From contig NZ_FPJG01000006.1 of NCBI RefSeq assembly GCF_900119165.1, positions 3,410,001 through 3,474,000 of the forward strand: a stretch of 64,000 nucleotides of DNA, written 5' to 3'. Position numbers and translations under genes: made by a program. Positions within the stretch are counted from its first letter, which is position 1. Every line of letters begins with the position of its first letter. Below, piece after piece: positions 34,539 to 44,318 of the stretch. This DNA comes from Amycolatopsis australiensis. Lineage in GTDB: Bacteria; Actinomycetota; Actinomycetes; Mycobacteriales; Pseudonocardiaceae. Under the pieces are notes generated by a model. The model worked only from the letters and a program-made list of their open reading frames with translations. It was not told the DNA's origin and ran no database searches.

Positions 34539-35750
34539 TCAGCGCACGACGACGTAAAACCCGTCGCCGTCGAGCATGTGCTCTCTGCCGTACCAGCTGG
34601 CCAACAGGCGGCCGCCCGCCTCGTTGTGCGACGCGGCGATCGCTTTGGCGGCGAAACTCCAAACCGTGCTTTCGTCGACTCTGGCGGAGTTCTGGTAGGT
34701 GCTGGCGAACGGGTATTCGTCGCACTGCCGGGCGTTCCCGTTCGCGTCCTTGGTGTACCGCGCGCCGGAGTCCGCCTTGCAGACGCGCCGTACCTTGGAC
34801 CGGGAACCGGTTTTGGTGTTCCCCACGTCGTAGCTCGGGTGCAGGTAGGTAAGGGTCTGCTCGCCAGAACGGCCGGGAACCTTCTTGCCGACGAGCCGGG
34901 GGTTGATCTGGGTCAGATCCTCCTGAGCGTCCTTGATGAACGCGGCCGACTCGTGGTAGGTCGGGTCGTTCAGGTCGAACACCAGCGTGGGCGTCACCGA
35001 GGTGAAGACGCAGCGGCTGCCGCGCGTGGCGTAGGACGCGGAGTCACAGCGGAAGAACTCCTGCGGTTGCCTGACCACATCGGGCGGTCCGACGAAGATG
35101 GACGACTCGACGAGGTCGAAAGAGAAGAAGCCGCGCGACTCGGTCTTGTACTTTTCCTCCGGCACGGTGGTTGTCGTCGTTGTGGCGTCCCAGTACAGGG
35201 GGTCTACGCCGGCATGCCATTCGGCGACGGTCCGATCCACCGGCTCGGCCGGATGATCGCAGACGCTCGTCCGCTGCGGATCGTTGTTGAAGCACTCGAG
35301 GCCGAACGTGAGGTGGCCGTCGGAAATCTCTTCGCCGTCAGTGGTCACGTACTTCACTCTGAGACCAAACCGGATCCGGCTCTCCTTGTCCTGGGCGATC
35401 CCGATGAGTGTGCTGCGGAAGTAGCCCCGGCCGACCTCTGTGGGCACCCCGTTTTCGAGCTTGCGATAGATGATCTGGAGGATGACGGTCCGGCAGATGT
35501 TGAACCTGTTCTTGAACCAGTACGGGCCGGGCGCGGTGTAGTTCTGTTCGCATTCGTCGAAGGTGACGGGGTCGGTCGGAAGATCGGCGTCGTTGAGCCG
35601 GGAGTCGGCGGTGTACTCGACGGCAGTCGGCTGCGCCAGGGTGCCCGTGGTGGTGCTGGCGGACACTGTCTGGGGTGACACCAGGAGCGCCACGGCCAGC
35701 GTCAGCACGCCGGCCAGCTTCAGGGGCCGTGCCCTCATGGCCGTCCTCAT
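34539..35750 (-). CDS. Secreted protein with C-terminal NucA/NucB-type deoxyribonuclease domain
   Basis: The product has 403 residues. The start at 35750 overlaps the stop of the FG-GAP gene (ATGA), so translation is coupled. A signal peptide of about 32 residues ends at V-S-A-S. The middle ~230 residues have paired cysteines and no family that I know. The last ~85 residues fit the NucA/NucB deoxyribonuclease domain: R-Q-C-D-E-Y-P-F-A-S-T, then a G-G-R-L-L-A-S-W-Y segment and the ending D-G-F-Y-V-V-V. The domain suggests a non-specific extracellular DNase, possibly a secreted toxin. Its partner gene is frameshifted. Confidence 0.75.
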   Translation of the reverse strand: MRTAMRARPLKLAGVLTLAVALLVSPQTVSASTTTGTLAQPTAVEYTADSRLNDADLPTDPVTFDECEQNYTAPGPYWFKNRFNICRTVILQIIYRKLENGVPTEVGRGYFRSTLIGIAQDKESRIRFGLRVKYVTTDGEEISDGHLTFGLECFNNDPQRTSVCDHPAEPVDRTVAEWHAGVDPLYWDATTTTTTVPEEKYKTESRGFFSFDLVESSIFVGPPDVVRQPQEFFRCDSASYATRGSRCVFTSVTPTLVFDLNDPTYHESAAFIKDAQEDLTQINPRLVGKKVPGRSGEQTLTYLHPSYDVGNTKTGSRSKVRRVCKADSGARYTKDANGNARQCDEYPFASTYQNSARVDESTVWSFAAKAIAASHNEAGGRLLASWYGREHMLDGDGFYVVVR

Positions 35751-36777
35751 GAGATCAGGTCCATGCTGTTCCAGCCCTGGCCGACCACGACCGGGCTGCC
35801 GAGCACGGGGTCGTGGTTCCAGCCGAGGAACGGGTAGATCGCGAGCTGTCCATCGGGTAGCCGTTTGAGCACGTCGTCGGTCCCGCTCCCGTCGGCGTCG
35901 ATGAGCGATAGCCATGACGTCGTCGGTTGCGCGAACGTCCCGACCGGGGCGAGTGTCTTGCAGTCGGTTTGGAAGGTGGCGAGGCCGTTGAACTTGTTGG
36001 TGTGCGCGCAGCCCACCATCTCACCGGTGGCCAGGGACGCGCCGACCATGTCCGCGTTTTCCCGGCTCCACGTCGGCATCAGCTCCCACAGCGGCCGTCC
36101 TTTCCGGACTTGGATGCGCGGCTTGAAGGTGGAGGTGCCGTTGAAGGTGCCGCTGTGCGGGTAGACCCACCAGTTGTCTTGGGCGTCGATGCTGATGATG
36201 TCGTCGAACCCGTCGGTGGTGACGTCCGCGAGGGTCATCCACACCATGCTGTTCCAGCCGGTGCCCACCTGGACTGCCGCCTTGAACGTGCTGCCGCCGT
36301 TGAAGGTCCCGCTGTGCGGGTAGACGAAGAGAGCGCCGTCGGACGCCCGCCGGCCGATCAGGTCGGCAGGTGGTTCGGCTGCCGTCTCGTATTCGTCGCT
36401 GTCGTTGTTGGGGGTGACTTCGGCGGTCCCGACCCAGTTGAAGCCGTTCATGCCGGTGCGTACCAGTGTTTTGGCGGTGAAGGTGCTCGTGCCCTGGAGT
36501 TTGCCGGAGCCGGTGTACACCCACAATGACCCGTTGTTCAAGTCGGGCTGTCGGGCGATCAGGTCCGGGATCCCGTCACCGGTGATGTCGTGGGAGTGGG
36601 TGCCCGACCGCTGCACCCCCGGTCGCCGGCGGTGGCGGGGGCTGCGGCGCCGGCTGAGCTGATGGCGACTGCGGACGACGGTGCCGCCACCACCAGCCCT
36701 GCTGCGATCACGGCGGCGGTGATCGCACTTGTTCGGAACGTCTTCGAGCGCGGGGTTCTTCGCGTGGATGGCGTCAT
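35747..36777 (-). pseudogene. Secreted FG-GAP/VCBS-repeat protein, frameshifted after the signal peptide
   Basis: Start ATG 36777 follows GAGGAG. The first ~52 residues form a signal peptide (I-T-A-A-V-I-A-A-G-L-V-V-A-A-P). The frame then shifts at a run of five C at 36616-36620, where one base appears to be missing. The new frame continues with about 290 residues of FG-GAP/VCBS beta-propeller repeats: D-I-T-G-D-G-I-P-D-L-I and repeated W-V-Y-P-H-S-G-T-F-N-G blades. The end overlaps the nuclease start. A homopolymer shift may be a sequencing error, in which case the protein is intact. Confidence 0.72.
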
Positions 36778-37369
36778 AGCTCCTCGCATCCGGCCCCGGT
36801 AGATCCGGGGACTGTCGCTCGGCCACACGCCGCCCGCCGGTGTGCCGTTTAGCAGCACGAATCAGTTTCACTCGGTTGGCCGAGGGCCCGTTGCGTCGGC
36901 GCAGCCCCTCCATCTGCCCGGCGGGGCGTGTTGCAACTCGAGCGCGGACTGCGGCTGCCGAGGTGGTGCTGCGGCTCGGCCGGAACCTCACCTCCGTCGA
37001 GGACGCGGTGCCGGAGACCGCGGCGAGCGCGAGCGCCTGGACCGCGCTCTCCGATTTCCTGCTGGGCTAGTTGCCCGGCCCGGCGGGGGAGCGGTCGCGC
37101 GGCCGTTCGACCCGCCGTCGTTCCCGCCTCTTTGCCTACTCATGCAGGAGGGGGACGACACGCCTTGCTCGGTCCGGGGGCCAAGGAGCGGGTGATGGCG
37201 GCCGGGAGGCGGAATGACCGGGTGGCAGGCGCCCTCGGACGCCGGTCGCAGCTGGTTTACGTCACGGGTTGGTGAGCCTTCAGCGGTGCTTGCCGGCGAC
37301 TGGCGGTCGACGGGCGAACGCGATACCAGGGCTGACGGACGAGTACCTGCGACGTGTGGCACGTTGTCG
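36778..37369. other. Intergenic with a possible small relic
   Basis: A plus-strand frame ending at 37070 has a natural-looking tail (E-V-V-L-R-L-G-R-N-L-T-S-V-E-D-A-V) but no family. Nothing else supports a gene here. Confidence 0.35.
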
Positions 37370-38660
37370 TCAGTTTGCGCAATCTAGACGACCCGTGTTG
37401 GCCGTCCATCCGCCGGACGCGTCCCTAACCTCACGGGTCAGTACACCTGGGGCGTGTTCGGGCCCGGCAGCGGCGGCCGCCGTGGTGCGTTCGCCGCCGA
37501 GCTCAGCGAGGATCGACGTCATCCCGTCGAGCGCGCGCCCAGCGAACCAGAGTTGGTCGTTGTCGCCGGCCGGCACGGGCATTCTCGTTCACGGGGACGA
37601 GCAGGCCGAAGATCCGGACGGTGACCTCGCCGTCCGGCACGGGCGCGGGGCCGGCGGCCGCCGCGGCCTCGCCGGCGGGCCAGGGTTCGTTGTCCAGCAG
37701 GACTTCCGTGGTCTGCACCTGGCCGTCTTGGTAGAGCAGGTAGACCCCGAGGCCGTGCACCTGCGGCGTGAGGGACTCGGCCCGCAGCGCGTCGAGCAGC
37801 CCGTCCACCGATGGCCACAGATCGGGTGCCGACCGGCCGCGGGGCAGCATCAGCTGGGTGCTCGACACCAGGTCGAACGGGCCGGTGGGGTGGTCGCAGC
37901 GGTCTTGGTCGACGCAGCCGTGGCCGGATCCCGGTTTGAGTAGGCCGTCGACGAGCGGGTGGAGCGCGCTCGTCGCGAATTTGTAGACGGCTTGGCCGAT
38001 CGCCTCGCGCCAGGTGGCGCCGTTGCCGGGCAGCGTCGCGACCAGCGCGGGCACGGCGAGCGCCGGGTGTGCGAGGGAGAAGTCGACCTGCGCCAGCACA
38101 ACCCCGGGCCGCGAGGGGTGGACGACGATCCGCGCATCGATCCGCGCGCCGCTTTTCGCCAGGCGGCCGGCCCGGACGCCGTGTTCGCGCAGAACCTCCT
38201 CGAACGCGGCTGCGGGTGAGGGCACACCGCCGTCGCCTCGCCTGACCGGCTCGAGGTCCTCGGTCAACGCGGTTTCGGTCAAGACGAGGGTTTCCGGTTT
38301 GGCGCCGCGGTCGACGAGCTTGGCGACCGCGGAGGCTTCGGAGCTGCGGAGAGCGATGCGCTCGAGCTCGTCCCCATCCGCCCGCTGCGCCCTGGTGAGC
38401 GCGGCGGCGAACACCGGTTCTGTCTCGAGCCGCACCCGCCGGCTGGGCGTCAGGAGCGTGTCCTTGAAGGCAATGTCCGGCAGCAGCCGCCGCACGTAGG
38501 CCATCGGCAGGAAGTACAGCAACCGATCGGCCAGCCAAGCCTCGACTCCGGCCCCGGTCAGCCGAGCGACGACTTCGTCGTCACTCGGCGAGTGCACGTC
38601 CTCACAGAACGCGGCAATCCCGATCTCGACAGCCGCGTCCCACCCTGGCGTTCCGTTCAC
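37370..38660 (-). pseudogene. Conserved hypothetical protein with a late frameshift
   Basis: The main frame runs from ATG 38660 for about 360 residues: a helical N-terminal part, then V-V-H-P-S-R-P-G-V-V-L-A-Q-V-D-F-S-L and F-D-L-V-S-S-T-Q-L-M-L-P-R-G-R-S, ending with V-R-I-F-G-L-L-V-P-V-N. Near 37580 it runs into arginine-rich noise, while the next frame carries a natural ending (N-D-Q-L-W-F-A-G-R-A-L-D-G-M-T) down to the stop at 37370. So one frameshift probably splits the last ~70 codons. I do not recognise the family with certainty. Confidence 0.6.
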
Positions 38661-38889
38661 GTAAGCACCTTATTTTGTATCAAGCTGGATTCGCCTGCTG
38701 ACAGGCCTGCGCGCAGGCGTGTCGCGATGTCGGGATCCTCTGCAGGCGTTGCTGCTCACCCAGGGGCATAATGCTGGCAAGGTGTCGTCGGCCTGACCAG
38801 GTTCCGGCTGGTACAGGATTTCGTGGAGTGCCGAGCTTTCGCAGCCAGTCGGCTGCGGTTCTCGCCGACTGCCAACTCTGTGTGGGCTT

Positions 38890-38907
38890 AGACCTGGTCT
38901 CAAAACT
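38890..38907 (+). repeat. IS left end, inverted partner at 41066-41083
   Basis: AGACCTGGTCTCAAAACT is exactly the reverse complement of 41066-41083. The next bases inward are also similar (GTGTGTCACT against GTGTCGCTAG), so the second copy comes from a related IS end. Confidence 0.8.
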
Positions 38908-39751
38908 TGAGGGTGTGTCACTGCGTAACCTGCCCGGTCCTGGTCGTCGATCGTGGGCAGTCGTGGCGAAGACGACGCAGCAGCGGCGGGTCGAAGACCG
39001 GCTCTGGGAGCTGATCGAACCTCTGATCCCGTCCCGACCAGCGCCGCGCGGCCCGGGTGGGCGGCCCGGATCGATGACCGTGCCGTGCTGGAGGGGATCT
39101 TGTTCGTGCTCGACACCGGCTGCCGCTGGCGAGACCTACCCGGGCAGCTCGGATGCGGTTCCGGGCACACCGCGTGGCGGCGGTGACGTGAGTGTCAGGA
39201 CGCCGGCGTCTGGGACCGGCTGCACCAGCTCGTCCTCGACGAGCTGTCCGACATCGGTGCGGTCGAAAAGGGGGGGGCGAGCTGACCGGCCGCAGCTCCA
39301 CTGACCGGGGTAAAGCCGGCTCCAAGTACCACGTTCTGTACGACGCGAACGGGCTACCGCTGCACATCATGTTGTCGGCGGCGAACACCCATGACAGCAT
39401 GCTGTTCGAGCCGCTGCTGGACACGAACCCGACCGTGCGCGGCCACCACGGCCGGGCGGGCCAGCCACGATGCCGACCGGACAAGCTGCACGCCGACAAG
39501 GGCTACGACTACGCCGCTGCCTGACCCGCCGCGGTATCAAGGTCCGTATCGCCCGGCGCGGGATTGAGGGCACGTCCCGCCTCGGCCGGGTCCGCTGGGT
39601 CGTCGAACGCACCATCTCCTGGCTGCTGCGGTTCAAACGCCTCGGGCTGCGCTACGACCGGACCGAACGCACCACGCTGGCGCTACTCACGCTGGCCTGC
39701 ACCGTGATCAACGTCCGCCGGCTCATAAAGATCGAGCTCTGCTACCAGGTC
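38891..39751 (+). mobile_element. IS5-family (IS427-group-like) insertion sequence, inactive
   Basis: The 861-bp element begins GACCTGGT and ends ACCAGGTC and is flanked by TA on both sides, as expected for the TA target duplication of IS427-type elements. The transposase inside is broken in several places. The left end is copied in inverted form at 41066-41083. Confidence 0.75.
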
Positions 39752-39754
39752 TAA
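38965..39754 (+). pseudogene. IS5-family transposase, broken
   Basis: Four frame segments together give most of a transposase: R-R-V-E-D-R-L-W-E-L-I-E-P-L-I-P, then I-L-F-V-L-D-T-G-C-R-W-R-D-L-P, then the middle T-D-R-G-K-A-G-S-K-Y-H-V-L and L-H-A-D-K-G-Y-D-Y, then the end R-W-V-V-E-R-T-I-S-W-L-L. A G-tract near 39270 marks a deletion that removes the first catalytic Asp region. The last codons overlap the right end of the IS (Y-Q-V-stop). It cannot be active. Confidence 0.75.
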
Positions 39755-39984
39755 CGCATCCATTCACTCGTTTGGGATACATCGGTAGCTCGGTGTCGTC
39801 GGGTGGGGGTGACGGGTGAGCTTCTGAGCGCGGAGCAGGTCCTCGGGTCGGCACGGGGCCCCCGTCACCACGAGGGAGATCGATCTCCTGGAGGAGGCTG
39901 CCGCCGCGTAGCTGACGGCACCATCGACGGGGATGAACGAGCACTCTCGTCGGGAAGTGATCAGCCATCGGTGGGGCCGCCTCT

Positions 39985-40932
39985 TCAGAGGCGTTCGACG
40001 CGGTCGGCCTGCGGGCCCCGGTCGCTCTGACGCACCGCGTACCGGACCCGGTCACCCTTCTGCAGCGGCTCCGACCCCATGATCACGGACGCGTGGGCGA
40101 AGAGATCGTCGCCGCCTGCGTCCGGGGTGATGAAGCCGAAGCCGCGGTCGGCGTCGTAGCGCGCGACGACGCCCTCGCCGCCTCGTACGGGCACGTCCCG
40201 CGCCGCCGGCCCTGCGGCCGCGGCAGGTGCCGACCGCTGCGGCGCCGTCTGGGGCTCGGCGCCCCGGACCAGGTGCACGTCGCGGGCCTGCGGGCCCTTG
40301 TCTCCACTGGCCACCTCGTAGGCGACGCGGTCGCCCTCCGCGAGCCACGTCAGCCCCTCGGCCAGGGCCCGGGCGTGAACGAAGACGTCCCCGGCGCCGG
40401 AGTCGGGGTTGATGAAGCCGAAGCCCTTGTCCTCGTCGTACCAGGCCACCGTGCCGTCGGCACCGTCCGCGATACCAGCCGCAGCGGGTGAGCCGGCCCC
40501 TGCTCCCAGCGGGATCACGTGCCCGGCCTGCGGGCCGCGCTCGCCTTCGACGATCAGGAAGGCCACCCGCTGCCCCTCGGTGACCACGCCGCCGGTCACG
40601 ATGGCGGAGCTGTGCACGAAGATGTCGGCGCCGCCGCCGTCCGGCGACGCGAAGCCGTACCCCTTGCCCGGCTCGTACCAGTTGATGGTGCCGAGCAGGC
40701 CCACGGCGCTGCCGGTGGCCGCATCGGCGGTGACGCGAACGCGCAGCGCCTGGGGCCCGCGGTCGTTCTCGCCGACCTCGAACACGACGGCCTGACCCTC
40801 GCGGAGCACTTTCGCGCCGCCGTCCCCGACGATCTCGGAGGCGTGCACGAACACGTCCGGCGAGCCGTCCTCGGGCGCGAGGAAGCCGAAACCACGTTCG
40901 GCGTCGAACCAACGGACGGTCCCTTGCGGCAT
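39985..40932 (-). CDS. Protein with four tandem cold-shock domains
   Basis: The product has 315 residues from ATG 40932. Four full cold-shock domains follow each other: [14 protein letters not shown] with [19 protein letters not shown] with [19 protein letters not shown] with V-F-V-H-A, and [14 protein letters not shown] with L-F-A-H-A. Each has RNP1 and RNP2 motifs for single-stranded nucleic acid, and linkers 2 and 3 are Ala/Pro-rich. Usual bacterial CspA proteins have one domain (about 67 residues). It probably binds long RNA as a chaperone. The gene lies between a complete IS and a stray inverted IS end. Confidence 0.88.
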   Translation of the reverse strand: MPQGTVRWFDAERGFGFLAPEDGSPDVFVHASEIVGDGGAKVLREGQAVVFEVGENDRGPQALRVRVTADAATGSAVGLLGTINWYEPGKGYGFASPDGGGADIFVHSSAIVTGGVVTEGQRVAFLIVEGERGPQAGHVIPLGAGAGSPAAAGIADGADGTVAWYDEDKGFGFINPDSGAGDVFVHARALAEGLTWLAEGDRVAYEVASGDKGPQARDVHLVRGAEPQTAPQRSAPAAAAGPAARDVPVRGGEGVVARYDADRGFGFITPDAGGDDLFAHASVIMGSEPLQKGDRVRYAVRQSDRGPQADRVERL

Positions 40933-41065
40933 CAAAAGCTCCAGGTCGAGAGGGCGGGCACTGGCCCCCAGTCTCCCTGACAGACCTCCGGCCCGTCGGG
41001 CCGGGCCCCACAGGCGGGCGGAACGGAGCCACGGGCGAACCGTTGGTTCACCTAGCGACACGCCG

Positions 41066-41083
41066 AGTTTTGAGACCAGGTCT
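41066..41083 (-). repeat. Solitary inverted IS left end
   Basis: AGTTTTGAGACCAGGTCT matches the left end of the IS at 38890-38907 in reverse orientation. No transposase lies beside it, so it is either a trace of a second IS copy or the outer end of a larger mobile unit. Confidence 0.7.
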
Positions 41084-41726
41084 TAAGTCCCGAACGGTGA
41101 GGCCACGCTGCCAAGTTGTGTGTCGCCGCTGCGGCGGAGGACGTGCTGGTGGCGCTGGTTCGTGGACGGCCGGATCGGCCGGCGGCGGGAGAACATCCTC
41201 GCCGCCGGCGGTGCCGATCCTTCCCTGTTCATCGCTTCACGTCTCAGCTTTGACGCAGCGGGCATCACATCTCTGAGGTTTCGGCCCAAGGTCGTCGACC
41301 CGATTTCCGCCGGACGTTCTTCGGGTTCAGCAGGACCATCCCACCTGGCCGTCGTCCGCAGCCGGCTCCCGCCTGCGGGCAGATTTCCGCGGACTCATCC
41401 AGTGTTCCGAGCCGGTTAGGCGATGGACGACGTCATCTCTGGGAGGCCGGACGGAAGCAGGTCGGTGGAGCAGTGGTATGCCGCTCTGAGGTGGTTACGC
41501 GCAGACCTGCGCCATTGCAGGGACGCGTGCCAGGTCGCGATCGGGGCCTCGTCGTCAGCGAAGCTGGGTGAGACGCCAAGTCGCACCCACGTCTGCTCCA
41601 CCGGCGACGGTTCTCCACGCGGATCACATAATCCGGGAGTAGCGCAGCACCTCGCTCCCCGGCTCGACGGCGCGCGTCCGTGAGCACGGCGCGGGTTTCC
41701 GACGGTGTGGCGGCCCCTCGGCCGGG
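41084..41726. other. Region without a convincing gene
   Basis: Small frames at 41120-41419 (plus) and 41423-41683 (plus) have partly natural content (L-F-I-A-S-R-L-S-F-D-A-A-G; V-E-Q-W-Y-A-A-L-R-W-L) but no known family. They may be relics. Confidence 0.35.
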
Positions 41727-42041
41727 TCAGGCCGTGCCCTGATGTTCGTCGCCGGTGTCGAAGAAACGGTCCACGTACTCCTCCGGCGGCAATGCGCTGT
41801 CACGCAGCAGCGAAAACACCTCGCTGCCGGATACCAGCTCCTCGTTCCCCGTCGCATAGGCCTGCGCGAGCCCTACGTAAGTCGCCCCCATTTCCTTCGC
41901 GTACTCCCGCGCTTCCGTCTCGGCCAGCGCCAGCGCCGAGTCGACGTCGACCGCGTGCCACACCGTGACCCGTTCCTCGTACGACGGCTCCACAGCTTCG
42001 GTCCACCGGAAGACGCACCGCACCCCGTACCACTCCGTCAT
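41727..42041 (-). CDS. DUF4288-like small protein
   Basis: The product has 104 residues. The opening W-Y-G-V-R-C-V-F-R-W and then Y-E-E-R-V-T-V-W-H-A-V-D followed by A-L-A-E-T-E-A-R-E-Y fit DUF4288 proteins. These are about 100 residues long and have no known function. It is intact although its neighbours are decayed. Confidence 0.65.
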   Translation of the reverse strand: MTEWYGVRCVFRWTEAVEPSYEERVTVWHAVDVDSALALAETEAREYAKEMGATYVGLAQAYATGNEELVSGSEVFSLLRDSALPPEEYVDRFFDTGDEHQGTA

Positions 42042-42044
42042 GAC

Positions 42045-42430
42045 TGCGCTCCCTCTCGGCTTCGCGGCGACCCGAACGCCGGAACATACTGTTCTCGAAG
42101 CAAATCATGCCGCAGATCCGGTCACCGGCGACGGTGATCACGAACAAGCCCCGTCCCGTGGCGGATCCTGTCCGGACCACGCGGATTGACCACGAACGCC
42201 GGCTGGCCGTTGGCCCGGGTCGGCACGAGGTCGAATCGGCGGCCGGCGTCCAGGAGGGTCGCGCAGAAGGGCACCGCGGCGTCCCGGCCCTCGTATTCGA
42301 GTGGCATCGGCGGCATGGACACGAAGACGGCGTCGGTTGGCAGGGCCACCAGCGCGTCGACGTCGGCCGGTCGCGTAAGCGTCGGTTGCCGCTGCGACGC
42401 CTGGACGAAAAGGTGCCCGAGGTCCGCTAC
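42045..42430 (-). pseudogene. C-terminal remnant of a SigJ-type ECF sigma factor (SnoaL-like domain)
   Basis: The minus strand reads L-F-V-Q-A-S-Q-R, A-D-V-D-A-L-V-A-L and P-P-M-P-L-E-Y-E-G-R, then R-F-D-L-V-P-T-R-A-N-G-Q-P-A-F, all typical of the SnoaL-like tail of SigJ sigma factors. Near 42150 the frame changes and the end (I-T-V-A-G-D-R-I-C-G-M) continues. The sigma-2 and sigma-4 domains are missing. Confidence 0.65.
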
Positions 42431-42479
42431 CAGGCAGCGGCCTGTTGGCCTGGGCGGCAGACCGCCACCGGCACGCTGC

Positions 42480-42871
42480 GAGGTGCGGCGGGCTGGCCGC
42501 CCAGCTCGGTGTCGACAACCGTTGCCGAACGGCGCTGCACCACGCCCGTTCCACAGTTGTGATCGCCGCCGCCGCAACGGCCGCCCAGCCCCGCTCGACG
42601 GCGTCACCACCACCCTCGACGACACCGGCGCGCTGCGAGCAGACCTGGCGCACGCCGTCGAACTCGGGTTCACCGGGAAACTCTGCATCCACCCTCGCCA
42701 GGTCGCACCGGTGAACGAGACTTTCACCCCCACTGAGACGGAGCTCCGGTGGGCCAAAGGAGTAGTGCCGCGGTCGGTGACGGGCCGGTCGGCGTCCACG
42801 ATGGTCAGTGGGTCGACCGCCCCGTCGTCCTGCACGCTCGAGCCGTCTCGGCCCGGACAATCCTGGCCTGA
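42480..42871 (+). pseudogene. C-terminal remnant of a CitE-like (HpcH/HpaI) lyase
   Basis: The plus-strand pieces are L-A-A-Q-L-G-V-D-N, then L-D-G-V-T-T-T-L-D-D-T-G-A-L and G-F-T-G-K-L-C-I-H-P-R-Q-V-A-P-V-N, and in another frame V-D-R-P-V-V-L-H-A-R-A-V-S with a natural stop at 42869-42871. This is the last third of a citrate-lyase-beta-like protein. At least two frameshifts are needed and the N-terminus is missing. Confidence 0.65.
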
Positions 42872-42988
42872 GAAGAGAGTGCGGGCCGTCGGGTTCGTTC
42901 CGATTCGGCGTTTAGCGATCCGCACCGCCGCCACGTTGTCGCCTGGTGACCGATATCCCGCCTTGCTTTCTCCGGCCGGTAGGTGGTC

Positions 42989-44061
42989 TCAACCAGTTGG
43001 CGATCGAGGCCGGCCCCTTGCATCCCGCGATGCGAAGTTGTCGGCGCGTCCGTCATCGGATAGGCACAAGCGACCAGGTAGGTGGCGGTCTTCCGTGGTC
43101 AGGGAGTTCGCTTGGGACTCCTGCAGAAGTTCGCCGACGCGAATACGATCCGCGGCCTCGTGTGCCCGGTCGGCCGCGGCGCTCTTTCCGTATCGGCGCG
43201 CCATCTGCGGGGTCGTCCAGCCGTTGCGCAGCATGAGATCGCCCTCGCTGCCGCCGGCTTTCAGGAAGTGATGCGACTGAAAGTGGCGGCCAGGGTGCGC
43301 GTGCAGATCGCGGCCGAGTTTCTCCTTGCGCGCCGGCGGCGCGTCCTCGGCGCCGCAGCATGATTTTGATGCCGTTGTCCGAGAGCGGGGTGCGCCGTCG
43401 GTGCTCGCCGAGCCAAAGCCTTGCTGCCGAATCGGCGTGCGGATGGCGGGACCGGACGCGGATGTAGCGGGCGATGGCCTTGCCGGTAGCTGGTGTGAAG
43501 GGCAGGGCTCGCCACCTTCCGCCCGTGCCGAGAACGTTCACAACCCGCCGTTGCGGGTCTAGGTCACGTTCCATGTCGATGTTCGCGATCTCGGAGAGGC
43601 GGCCGCCGGTGTCCCGGATCAGCCGGATGATCGCCTCGTCGCGCCTGTTGATGAAATCTTTGCCTGCGCATCCGGCGAGTACCTTCTTAGTTGCTGTTGG
43701 CGTTACCGGGGCTGGTCGTGGCCAGCCGGTCGGCGATCGATGCCTTGACGTGCCCGTCGCGGTAGTCTTCGGGGCCTTCCGGTGGCGTGGGCAGGCGGTC
43801 GAGCCATGCACGAGGGTCGGCGGCCTCGAGCGGCGCGATGGGCTCGGCCGGCCAGGCGTGGAACTTCCGGGCGACGTGGGTGTAGCACCGGATCGTCTTG
43901 GGGCTCTTGTCCTCGGATTCCAGCGTCATCGACCACTCGTCGATGAGGGCGTTTGCCCAGGCTGGGGCGGGTGTAGTGGCTGGCTGCGTCCTCATGTGGT
44001 CACTCTCAAAGCGAAGTGTCACTGAGCGCTGTGCTAGCTCCCGGGCCGCGTCCGGCGGCAC
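42989..44061 (-). pseudogene. Tyrosine recombinase (integrase), frameshifted
   Basis: Three frames carry the parts. A SAM-like N-terminal domain is at 44061-43687 (N-A-L-I-D-E-W, S-P-K-T-I-R-C-Y). The first half of the catalytic domain contains the first catalytic Arg in D-T-G-G-R-L-S-E-I-A. The end carries L-M-L-R-N-G-W-T-T-P-Q-M-A-R-R-Y with the catalytic Tyr. The H-x-x-R box is degenerate and about 50 residues between the first two parts seem lost. The 5' end lies 37 bases from the 3' side of tRNA-Pro, as expected for an integrase that once used this tRNA. Confidence 0.72.
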
Positions 44062-44062
44062 G

Positions 44063-44091
44063 AAAAAGGGCTGGACCCGCAGGTCCAGCCC
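44063..44091 (-). terminator. Intrinsic terminator after tRNA-Pro
   Basis: The minus-strand RNA has the perfect 10-bp stem GGGCTGGACC / GGTCCAGCCC with a 4-base loop, followed by five T. It lies 7 bases beyond the tRNA 3' end. Confidence 0.88.
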
Positions 44092-44097
44092 GTCCGG

Positions 44098-44171
44098 TCG
44101 GGATGACAGGATTTGAACCTGCGACCCTCCGCTCCCAAAGCGGATGCGCTACCAAGCTGCGCCACATCCCG
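44098..44171 (-). tRNA. tRNA-Pro (anticodon TGG)
   Basis: The 74-base cloverleaf starts CGGGATG and pairs with CATCCCG at the 3' end. The D-loop GCAGCTTGGTAGCGC, anticodon loop CTTTGGGAG and T-loop GGTTCAAATCC are standard. CCA is not encoded. The recombinase relic on its 3' side makes it a likely attachment site. Confidence 0.95.
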
Positions 44172-44248
44172 TGACACCCCGAGGGGGGTGTGTGGTCAGC
44201 CTAGCGGGTGCCGCTAAACTGGACACGCACCCGGTACCCCGGGGGCAC

Positions 44249-44318
44249 GCGGGTGTAGCTCAATGGTAGAGCCCTAGTCTTCCAAACTAGCTACGCGGGT
44301 TCGATTCCCGTCACCCGC

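Noticed and set aside
36616..36620. Programmed frameshift in the FG-GAP gene
   Set aside because: A C-run alone is not enough; no stimulating structure was seen. I report it as a frameshift with three possible causes.
38771..39304. A separate hypothetical gene upstream of the transposase
   Set aside because: The frame only becomes natural inside the IS, where it is the transposase start.
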